Source: Cellvibrio sp. UBA7671 (GTDB lineage: Bacteria; Pseudomonadota; Gammaproteobacteria; Pseudomonadales; Cellvibrionaceae). Taken from it: DNA of 64,000 nucleotides. Below are positions 7,884 through 15,918 of the stretch, piece by piece; the stretch's first letter is position 1; every line of letters starts with the position of its first letter. The notes below the pieces were generated by a model that was given only the letters and a program-made list of their open reading frames with translations, was not told the origin of the DNA and made no database searches. The stretch is from positions 62,001 through 126,000 of the forward strand of contig DLHJ01000002.1 in NCBI GenBank assembly GCA_002483145.1, in the 5' to 3' direction. A program made the translations under genes and the position numbers.

Positions 7884-10451
7884 ATGCAGCATTCCAGTTC
7901 ACCGAGTGACCCGGCAAGCCCATTGCCAGCTGATCTCGCCATCGAAAACGCGTTGGATGCGTCCAGCATTGCGTCTTGGAACATGGATGTTATTAGCGGG
8001 GATCTACATATCTCCCCTGAACTCATTGAATCATTGACTGAATCTGCCCCGGAGTTAGCGCAGCTTTCCGATTTATTATCGCTCTTACCCAAAGCCGATA
8101 AATACCTTTTTCTCCAATCCTTTAATGCCGATCCCCAGGATCAGGACACCCAGCGGTTGCGTTCATGCGATGTGCGTTTGGTTGGCATCGCCGGCGAGCC
8201 ACGTGTGCGTTTTGTGGGGCGATTACAATCGGGGTCAGATGTAGTGGGGCGTCGTTTTGAGGGAATGGTAATCAGTGCCCATCACTGGCTGGCAAGCCCG
8301 AGCGATGAATATGCATTGCAGTTTTTGTCTGGGCTATTTGCCGAGAGCCCAATCCCCAGTGTGATCACTGATAAACATGGAATTGTTTTGCATATGAATC
8401 AGGCCATGGAGCGGTTGTTTCATTTATCGCATCGCCAAGCGGAAAGTGCCGCTGGTTTTTATTCTATTTTGCGCGATAAGCGTGTCTGTTCTGACCCTGA
8501 TCTTTATGCCGCGATTCGCGCTGTGTATTTTGACGGAGCAATACGAACGTTGGAGATGAATTACTCGTTGGGCAATATTCATCGCAGTCGTTTTATCAGC
8601 GATAAAAATTTATATTTCCGCGCAAGTTTTTTACCCATCCGCGACCGGCAGGGTAATACAGAACGCGTGCTGGTACAGTTGCAGGATTTATCGCGCGAAA
8701 AAAGTGCACGCGATGCCCTGCAGGAAAGCGAAGCCAGTTACAAAGCGTTTATCACCAATAGCTCAGAGGCAATCTGGTGTTACGACATGCAACCACCGGT
8801 TGCGGTTAATCTGGAGTTGGAGGCACAAGTAAAAAAAATTGCCCAGAGTGCCCGCTTGGTTGAAGCGAACAAAGTCTTGTTAAATATGCTCGGTGCCAAT
8901 TCATTGGACGATATTTTGGGCATGGGATTGATGGAAAGCGGTTCGACAAACTATGTGTTTGATATTCATTTTTTTGTTAACAACCAATATGAAATGATCG
9001 ATCACGATATAGTGCGGCAGGACCATCGCGGTAAAAATTATTATTTCCAGATTTGTTGCACGGGTATTGTGGAAGATGGTTTTCTCAAGCGTGTATGGGG
9101 TACCACCAAAGATATCACGGCGCGCAAACGTTACGAAGATAAGTTGCGCTACCAATCCTTTCATGACTCTCTCACTGCCTTGCCCAATCGCGAAAAACTT
9201 TATGCTGATATGGAGGAGTGTTTTGCGCAGCGCAGCGCAGACCAAATCAGCGCGCTCTTATTAATTGATCTGGATCGTTTTAAAGAAATCAATGATACGC
9301 TCGGGCACAACGTGGGCGATCATTTATTGCAATTAATCGGCCCACGCTTGGCCAACGAAATGTCCGAAGTGCCAGGCACCGTAGCGCGTTTGGGTGGCGA
9401 TGAATTTGCGGTGTTTTTACCTCGTATTCGTAGTACCCATCAAGCAGTGGTATTTGGTCATCGTCTACTCGATGCGCTTGCGCAGGAATTTGATCTAGAT
9501 GGTTTTACCACACAAATTTCAGCGAGTATCGGTATCGCCATATCACCGCAGCAAGCGCAAGATCATCATGCATTGATGCGTTATGCCGATATCGCTATGT
9601 ACTATGCCAAAGGGCAAATGCTGGGGTTGTCGATTTACAGCCCTGAATATGACCCTCACTCAACCAAACGCCTCGCAATCGTGAGTGAGTTGGGGCGTGC
9701 TATTCGCGAAAATCAATTGTGTCTTTATTACCAGCCCAAAGTGTTATTGGACGAGCAGCGTTGTTACGGTTTTGAGGCTCTGATTCGGTGGATTCATCCT
9801 GAATTAGGATTTGTTCCTCCTGCGGATTTTATTCCCATCGCCGAATTAACCAGTTTAATTCACCAGCTCACGGCATGGGTGTTGGAAAAAGCGATTGAGC
9901 AGTGCCGCCGCTGGCAAGATCAGGGCATGTCGTTAAGTATTGCGGTGAATTTATCGGCACGCAATTTAATGGATGACAATATACCCAAATTGGTTGAGCG
10001 CTTATTGGCAAAGTACAAGTTACCTGCCTCGCGACTTGAATTGGAAATTACCGAAAGTTCCATTATGACCGACCCAACGCGCGCACTTCGCAATTTGGAT
10101 GCATTGCATGAGTTGGGCGTACATTTGGCGATTGATGATTTCGGTACAGGTTATTCATCGCTTGCCTATCTCAAGCGTTTGCCGGTGCAAACACTGAAAA
10201 TCGACAACTCCTTTGTGCGCAATATGCTGGAAGATTTGCAAGATGAATTGATCGTTAATTCCACTATCCATCTCGCTCACAATTTAGGGTTAACGGTGGT
10301 AGCAGAAGGCGTAGAAAATGAAGCGCTGCTGGCGCGCCTGAGTGAGATGGGTTGCGATGAAGCCCAGGGTTATTTTATTGGCAGGCCAATGGCAGTTATT
10401 AATGCCGATGAATGGATTGTTGAATCGGGTTGGATAAAGCAGCCATCGTAA
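7884..10451 (+). CDS. PAS-GGDEF-EAL cyclic-di-GMP signalling protein
   Basis: About 855-residue cytoplasmic sensor that makes and/or breaks cyclic di-GMP. An N-terminal region of unclear fold is followed by PAS-type segments (about 150-280 and 290-415), a GGDEF domain with intact GGDEF at 504-508, and an EAL domain with intact FEALIRW (E631). Downstream are NLSARNL, ELEITES, IDDFGTGYSSL and LKIDNSFV, so phosphodiesterase residues look complete. The usual inhibitory RxxD upstream of GGDEF is absent (EVPGT instead). No membrane segment is seen. I chose the ATG at 7884; a TTG at 7878 adds two codons. Which activity dominates cannot be told from sequence. Confidence 0.93.
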   Translation: MQHSSSPSDPASPLPADLAIENALDASSIASWNMDVISGDLHISPELIESLTESAPELAQLSDLLSLLPKADKYLFLQSFNADPQDQDTQRLRSCDVRLVGIAGEPRVRFVGRLQSGSDVVGRRFEGMVISAHHWLASPSDEYALQFLSGLFAESPIPSVITDKHGIVLHMNQAMERLFHLSHRQAESAAGFYSILRDKRVCSDPDLYAAIRAVYFDGAIRTLEMNYSLGNIHRSRFISDKNLYFRASFLPIRDRQGNTERVLVQLQDLSREKSARDALQESEASYKAFITNSSEAIWCYDMQPPVAVNLELEAQVKKIAQSARLVEANKVLLNMLGANSLDDILGMGLMESGSTNYVFDIHFFVNNQYEMIDHDIVRQDHRGKNYYFQICCTGIVEDGFLKRVWGTTKDITARKRYEDKLRYQSFHDSLTALPNREKLYADMEECFAQRSADQISALLLIDLDRFKEINDTLGHNVGDHLLQLIGPRLANEMSEVPGTVARLGGDEFAVFLPRIRSTHQAVVFGHRLLDALAQEFDLDGFTTQISASIGIAISPQQAQDHHALMRYADIAMYYAKGQMLGLSIYSPEYDPHSTKRLAIVSELGRAIRENQLCLYYQPKVLLDEQRCYGFEALIRWIHPELGFVPPADFIPIAELTSLIHQLTAWVLEKAIEQCRRWQDQGMSLSIAVNLSARNLMDDNIPKLVERLLAKYKLPASRLELEITESSIMTDPTRALRNLDALHELGVHLAIDDFGTGYSSLAYLKRLPVQTLKIDNSFVRNMLEDLQDELIVNSTIHLAHNLGLTVVAEGVENEALLARLSEMGCDEAQGYFIGRPMAVINADEWIVESGWIKQPS

Positions 10452-10461
10452 ACGATGGCTG
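10440..10461. terminator. Hairpin between convergent genes
   Basis: Perfect 9-bp stem CAGCCATCG / CGATGGCTG with a TAAA loop that includes the stop codon of the GGDEF-EAL gene. No clear U-tract follows, so it is a weak terminator candidate, placed between two convergent genes. Confidence 0.4.
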
Positions 10462-10473
10462 TGTGGATAATCG

Positions 10474-11952
10474 TTAGAAACCTTCGACCTGCATTTGCGC
10501 TTCTACATATTTCAAACGCTCTTCAATCAATGCTGTGCGGTAAGTGTTGCCTTGTGTCAGCTTTAGCGCGTTGCGCAATTGGATTTGTGCGCGATCATAA
10601 ACACCATTCAAAATAAAATATTCTGCACGCGCTTCGTGTACCCCGAGAATATTTCCTGCCAAACCGTTTACCTCTGCCAGTAGATACCACACATAGTCGT
10701 CCTTACTACGTTTGCGCGAATAGCGTTCCAGAATATCCGCGCACTGTTGATAAATGCCCGCTTTCATCAAAGCTTCGGCGTGGCGAATGATCAAGGGGTA
10801 GCTGTCTGGGTATTGCTTTAATTGTGTTTCAAGAATTTCCAACCCGGCCTTGTAACGCTCGGCGGCGATTTCAATATCGGAGCGCATAATTTGGTAGGTA
10901 ATCCGCGTGGGATCTTTTTCCAGTAGTGGGGCGAGAGCATCACGGGCGGCATCAAATTGGCTGGCTTCCGTTAGTGCCAGCACCAGTCCGTAGCGGCTGG
11001 CATCAGGGTTATCGCTTTCTTTCTCCAATTCACTTTTAAACATTCTGGCTGCGATTTGCGGTGTCTCTTCAGCACCTACTCTTACACGGGTACGCACCAG
11101 TTGGAATTCCAAATTGTCTTCCACCGGTTTGCGTACGTATTGCATAGCGCGGTTGCGCGCATCAGCCACACGGGTTTCGCTTACCGGGTGGGTGAGCAGG
11201 TATTCAGGTGGGCGGCGATTAAGACGGTTGGCGCGTACCATTTGCTCGAACATATCGGCTGCGGCGTAAGGGTCAAGGCCTGCTTCAACAATGGTCTGCA
11301 TACCAATGCGGTCAGCCTCCTGCTCGTTCTGGCGGCTAAACGCGAGCGACGCCTGCTGCGCAGCGGCTTGGGTGCCCATAATCGCGGCGACACCGGCATC
11401 GCTATTGCTGTTGGCGGCCAGTACTAAACCCGCCAGCATACCGGCGAGCATCGGCATCATCATGTTCTTTTGCTGTTCGAGCCGGCGCGCATAGTGGCGC
11501 TGGCTCAAGTGCCCCAGTTCGTGGGTGAGTACGGCGGCTAATTGGTTTTCAGTCTTGGCGTACATTAGCAGGCCGGTGTGCACGCCAATAATATTCCCGG
11601 GTACCGCGAAGGCGTTAAGCGTGTTATTTTCGGCGACAACCAGGTCAATCCGCTTCTCGTCCAGTTGGCTGTGTGGGATTAGTCGGTTAAACAACTGCTC
11701 CAAATAATCGATGATTAATGGATCAGATGTAGTAGGTACCTGGCTGCGATAGGCTCTGAGCCAGCGTTGCCCCAGCATCTTCTCTTGCGCAGGCGAAATC
11801 ATGATTGAGCTGGTATCACCCAGATTGGGGAGTTCTACCTCGGCATGGCTCGCATAAGGGTTGGCGAATAAGCCACTCACTATCAGGAATGCCAGGCCGA
11901 CAGGGGCAAGCAGGCGTTTGTGGAGGGTAGAGATGCAGCGCTGAAAAGGCAT
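10474..11952 (-). CDS. bepA: BepA-like periplasmic M48 metalloprotease with TPR repeats
   Basis: 492-residue secreted protease resembling BepA (YfgC), which in E. coli helps assemble or degrade outer-membrane proteins such as LptD. A signal peptide (about residues 1-38, ending ANPYASHA) precedes the M48 domain with zinc motif HELGH (H144-H148) and a later NEQEADRIG that supplies the third ligand. The C-terminal half (about 300-490) has TPR-like helices. The ATG at 11952 is used; a GTG at 11958 adds two codons. It is divergent from the TusA-like gene at 12173. The family call is strong; the exact orthology to bepA is likely but not proven. Confidence 0.9.
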   Translation of the reverse strand: MPFQRCISTLHKRLLAPVGLAFLIVSGLFANPYASHAEVELPNLGDTSSIMISPAQEKMLGQRWLRAYRSQVPTTSDPLIIDYLEQLFNRLIPHSQLDEKRIDLVVAENNTLNAFAVPGNIIGVHTGLLMYAKTENQLAAVLTHELGHLSQRHYARRLEQQKNMMMPMLAGMLAGLVLAANSNSDAGVAAIMGTQAAAQQASLAFSRQNEQEADRIGMQTIVEAGLDPYAAADMFEQMVRANRLNRRPPEYLLTHPVSETRVADARNRAMQYVRKPVEDNLEFQLVRTRVRVGAEETPQIAARMFKSELEKESDNPDASRYGLVLALTEASQFDAARDALAPLLEKDPTRITYQIMRSDIEIAAERYKAGLEILETQLKQYPDSYPLIIRHAEALMKAGIYQQCADILERYSRKRSKDDYVWYLLAEVNGLAGNILGVHEARAEYFILNGVYDRAQIQLRNALKLTQGNTYRTALIEERLKYVEAQMQVEGF

Positions 11953-12172
11953 TGGCACGGTACTGATTGACTCCTGCTGGAACCCGCCCGGATAGGTGCG
12001 GCGGCAAAAAAATAGGGCGTAACTCTAGCCTTTTTGACGCGTAAAGACTAGGTTAGCAACCTTTTATGACCATAAGCCTTATTGCCAGTTCTGCTCAGCG
12101 GGAATAAATACTCCTGATGGAGGTGGCAGGCTATAGAGAGATGTTCTTTGTGCTAGCTACTGGTAACAAGCC

Positions 12173-12433
12173 TTGAGTGAAACTATCGACTGCTTTACCC
12201 ATCCTGTCGCACGTGAGTTGGATACTTGTGGTTTGCGCTGTCCTCTGCCGCTGCTCAAGGCAAAACAGGCATTGCGCGATATGGCCGCCGGCCAAGTGCT
12301 GAGGGTGCTGGCTACTGATGCCGGGTCAGTGCGCGATTTTCAGGCTTATGCACAGTTAAGCGGACAGGAATTATTAGCCTTTGCAGAGTTGGATGCGGTC
12401 TATTGTTACCTGCTGAAAAAGTCTGTTGCGTAG
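12173..12433 (+). CDS. TusA-like sulfurtransferase
   Basis: 86-residue protein of the TusA/SirA-like family, which carries a persulfide on a cysteine. The signature LDTCGLRCPLPLLKAK contains the CPxP motif with Cys23. The start must be TTG at 12173, because an in-frame TAA lies two codons upstream and the N-terminal strand is needed for the fold; there is no strong ribosome site, so expression may be low. It is not next to other tus genes and could serve another sulfur-transfer pathway. It is divergent from the BepA-like protease, a neighbour pair I recall from pseudomonads. Confidence 0.85.
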   Translation: MSETIDCFTHPVARELDTCGLRCPLPLLKAKQALRDMAAGQVLRVLATDAGSVRDFQAYAQLSGQELLAFAELDAVYCYLLKKSVA

Positions 12434-12505
12434 CGCCAGAGCGTGAAAATTTGATCAATCAGTAATTGAGAGTTGCATAATTACTGATGGCTAAGTGAGT
12501 TTGTT

Positions 12506-15466
12506 ATGGTGAAATGGTGTTGCAGATTTAATCTGAATGCGAGTGCTCCCTGGCTAGCGGCAGTTGCGTGCCTGTTTGCCAGTCAATTGTTGTCGGCCCA
12601 AGGTAGCAGTGCAACGGGCGGCAACACGCAGGAGAACAGTGTTCAACGCAGCGCAAATTCAATCTTTAAAGCAACAATCGACCTCAATACCACTGCCGGT
12701 GTTATCAAAAGTGAAAACGATAAACGCAATTATCGTTATCTGGTGTTAGATAACCAGCTGCGTGTTCTGCTTATCTCTGACCCCTCCACTGAAAAATCAG
12801 CTGCTGCATTGGATGTTAACGTCGGCGCAAATCAAAACCCGGTGGATCGCGCGGGGCTCGCCCATTTTCTGGAACACATGTTGTTTTTGGGGACGGAAAA
12901 ATATCCGCAGGCGGGTGAGTATCAGGAATTTATCTCCCGGCATGGCGGCAGTTTTAACGCCTATACTGCAGCTGAAAACACCAACTATTTTTTTGAAATC
13001 GATAACGATCAATTAGACCCTGCATTGGATCGCTTTGCGCAATTTTTTGTGGCACCGCTATTCAGCGCTGAATATGTCGAGCGTGAGCGAAATGCGGTTA
13101 ACTCTGAATATCTCGCTAAATTAAAAGATGACGGGCGCCGCGAATGGGATGTTTATCGCGAGCTGATGAATCCTCAACATCCCAGTGCGAAATTTTCAGT
13201 AGGCAATTTAACTACCCTGGCTGACAGGGAAGGGCATCCGGTACGCGAAGATATGATTGCGTTTTATCAGCAACATTATTCATCGCACTTGATGAATTTG
13301 GTGGTGCTCGGGCGTGAAAATCTGGATGCGTTGGAAGCTGGTGTACGCGCCCGGTTTAGTGCGGTACCCAAGCGCGATATTCATATTGCTGATAATTATC
13401 CCCCATTGTTTGATAAACAGCGCTTACCTGCCAGTGTAGATATCAAGCCGGAAAAAGAACTGCGCCAGCTGACATTTAACTTCCCGATTCCCAATCCTGA
13501 TCAATTCTACGAAAAAAAACCATTTGCTTATATTGCCAATTTATTAGGGCATGAAGCAGAGGGGAGTTTATTGTCTCTGTTGAAACGGTTGGGATGGGCT
13601 GAGGCCATTTACGCCAACACGGGTTTACAGAGTCGTAAGGATGCCGTATTCCAGCTCAGTATCCAATTAACCCCGCAGGGCGTGCGGGCGCGCAATCAAA
13701 TAGTGTCACTGGTATTTCACTGCATCGAGCAACTGCAGCCGCGCAGTTTGTCTCCCTGGCGCTATAGCGAGCTGCAACAGTTGGCCGATTTGGAATTCCG
13801 CTTTCAGGAAAAACGCCCACCTATGCAAACGGTTAGCGCATTGGCAGAGTCTATGAAAACCTATGCACCTAAAGATATTTTGCGTGGGGACTATGTTTAC
13901 ACTGCTTACGATGAGAGGCTAATCAAAAAAAGTTTATCCTACTTAACCAGCGACAACCTGTTGCTGGTATTGACCGCGCCCGATGTTGAACCTTATCGCG
14001 TATCGCCATTTTATTCTGCCCCGTTTGTTGTGCGGGCGGGTATTCCTGAGTTATTGGATTTGAAACCAGCCGTGCGCAAAGAGTTATTTTTGCCCGAAAA
14101 AAATCTGTTTATCCCCAAGCGCTTGGCGGTTAAATCAGGATCAATGCTGGAGGAAACTGGTACGGCGGATATCAAGCCACAGTTAATTCTTGGCAACAAA
14201 AATATGCGGGTATGGTTTGCACAAGATCAGCAGTTTATGCAACCGCGTGCGCTGATTAATTTGCGTATCAAGTCGCCCTTGGTTGCTGCCAGTGCAGAAG
14301 GTGCTGCACAGGCACAATTATTTGCAGCGTTGGTTTCTGATCAGCTCAATGAATTTTCCTACCCTGCACGGCTCGCAGGGATAGATCACACAATAACCGC
14401 CAATGTGCGCGGCTATGAACTGAGTATATTTGGTTATTCCAGTCGTCAGGGATTGCTGATGAATAAAATGATGGAAGTTATGCGCACCAGCAAGTTTAAC
14501 GGAGAGCGGTTTGCGCTTATCAAAGAAGATTTGCTCCGCACCTGGCGCAATCAGAATAAAGACTTACCTTATCAGGTGCTTGCCAAACAATTGCCCGTAC
14601 TTCAATCTGATCCTTACTGGAGTAATGCGCAGTTAATTGCGGCCCTGGAAAATAAAACACTGGAACAATTTGCGCAGTTTGCTAGCCGCCAGTTAATCGA
14701 TGCAAAAATGGACGCACTTTTTTATGGCAATTATTTTCGCGCGGAGGCATTAAAGCTCGCGGTACTGGTTGAGCATGAATTATTGAATCGTCAGGCCGGG
14801 CGCGAGCTTCCTGCTGCAAAATTATTGCTGCTGCCCAAGGGGTTGGAGAAGCCTTGGCTCTATGCCTATCCAGTGGAGCATGCCGATAATGTGGTTGAAT
14901 TATTAATCCAGAACCCCTCTACATCAATTGATGATGCTGCACATATGATGCTCGTGAGGCAGTTGCTGCAACCGGAATTTTATAATCAATTGCGTACCGA
15001 AAAGCAGCTGGGCTATGTAGTGGCTGCGATAGCTGCACCTCTACTCAATCTTGAAAATAGTTTACTGGTGGTGCAGTCGCCCAGTGTTAGGGAAGAAAAA
15101 ATTATCGAGGAGATCGATCTTTTTTTAGATGAGCAGCAGGTGCAAATAGGTGAAAATTTTACTATTAACCAGCAATCGCTAATTAAAAAATTACGCGAAC
15201 CGGCGCGCTCACTCAAAGAACAGGGTGAACGTTACTGGAGTGCCATCACAACTTTCGATAATCATTTTTCGCGTCGTCTTGATCTTGCAGATGCTGTTGC
15301 ACGCATCACGCCGGAATCACTTGATAATTTTTATCGGGCGGTATTCATGGATAAAAATAGACGTCTCTGGTTAACCTCTGATGTGCCGGTAGAGAGTGAA
15401 AACTTTTTTCTCGTCGATGATTTGTTGATTCATAAACAGCAAATGCAAAGCATTGCACTGCCTTGA
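12506..15466 (+). CDS. Secreted pitrilysin-type M16 metallopeptidase
   Basis: 986-residue insulinase-family protease resembling protease III (pitrilysin). A signal peptide (about 1-32, ending SQLLSA) sends it to the periplasm. The inverted zinc motif HxxEH is H120-FLEH124, with the downstream glutamate in ERNAVNSEYLAK. The four M16 half-domains are implied by length; the N-terminal half is catalytic and the C-terminal half (including YNQLRTEKQLGYVV) helps bind peptides. It starts 72 bp after the TusA-like gene on the same strand. The expected role is degrading short polypeptides; the substrates are unknown. Confidence 0.92.
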   Translation: MVKWCCRFNLNASAPWLAAVACLFASQLLSAQGSSATGGNTQENSVQRSANSIFKATIDLNTTAGVIKSENDKRNYRYLVLDNQLRVLLISDPSTEKSAAALDVNVGANQNPVDRAGLAHFLEHMLFLGTEKYPQAGEYQEFISRHGGSFNAYTAAENTNYFFEIDNDQLDPALDRFAQFFVAPLFSAEYVERERNAVNSEYLAKLKDDGRREWDVYRELMNPQHPSAKFSVGNLTTLADREGHPVREDMIAFYQQHYSSHLMNLVVLGRENLDALEAGVRARFSAVPKRDIHIADNYPPLFDKQRLPASVDIKPEKELRQLTFNFPIPNPDQFYEKKPFAYIANLLGHEAEGSLLSLLKRLGWAEAIYANTGLQSRKDAVFQLSIQLTPQGVRARNQIVSLVFHCIEQLQPRSLSPWRYSELQQLADLEFRFQEKRPPMQTVSALAESMKTYAPKDILRGDYVYTAYDERLIKKSLSYLTSDNLLLVLTAPDVEPYRVSPFYSAPFVVRAGIPELLDLKPAVRKELFLPEKNLFIPKRLAVKSGSMLEETGTADIKPQLILGNKNMRVWFAQDQQFMQPRALINLRIKSPLVAASAEGAAQAQLFAALVSDQLNEFSYPARLAGIDHTITANVRGYELSIFGYSSRQGLLMNKMMEVMRTSKFNGERFALIKEDLLRTWRNQNKDLPYQVLAKQLPVLQSDPYWSNAQLIAALENKTLEQFAQFASRQLIDAKMDALFYGNYFRAEALKLAVLVEHELLNRQAGRELPAAKLLLLPKGLEKPWLYAYPVEHADNVVELLIQNPSTSIDDAAHMMLVRQLLQPEFYNQLRTEKQLGYVVAAIAAPLLNLENSLLVVQSPSVREEKIIEEIDLFLDEQQVQIGENFTINQQSLIKKLREPARSLKEQGERYWSAITTFDNHFSRRLDLADAVARITPESLDNFYRAVFMDKNRRLWLTSDVPVESENFFLVDDLLIHKQQMQSIALP

Positions 15467-15918
15467 TATTCATGTGTTGCGAGATATATAAGCCTTCGCT
15501 CCAAGTTCATTCATTGTTATGCTTTTTTTTGGTGCACCCCAAAAGAAAATTATCATTCTTTTTACTGATTACTGCTTGGTGAATCGCAAAACTTTGGGTA
15601 ATAATGCCAGCCCTGTTGCGAACATGGTTTTTTAATAGCGTAGCTATATTTGAAACGCTTGGTTCAGCGATTTGTGCACTAAAGTTGTGCCCCTCCAGAG
15701 TGTTACCAAATTGGCGAGGGCTGGTAAAAAATTCCCACTTATGCAAGAATTCGGGGATTTTTTACACAAGTAAAAGGAATATTCCTCCTGTAACTCCATG
15801 AAAGTTCTGCACATTTTAAATAGGTGTGCAAATTTTGTGCGATGCCCAGATCCAAATTCCTGTATTAGATACTACTGCTACGTGATATGCGCCTGCGCGC
15901 ATAGCTGAGGAGATTTGA
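15467..15918. other. 452-bp gap upstream of aceE, no gene supported
   Basis: Holds the presumed promoter and leader of aceE-aceF. An inverted repeat CTTTTTTTTGG-TGCA-CCCCAAAAG lies near 15522-15545. A 79-codon minus-strand frame (15507-15746) is unlike any family I know and has no convincing ribosome site. I see no PdhR-type operator (ATTGGTnnnACCAAT). The ribosome site of aceE is the AGGAG at 15907-15911. Confidence 0.5.

Noticed and set aside
15507-15746. 79-codon minus-strand frame upstream of aceE
   Set aside because: No ribosome site, no recognisable motif; the region better fits a promoter/leader.
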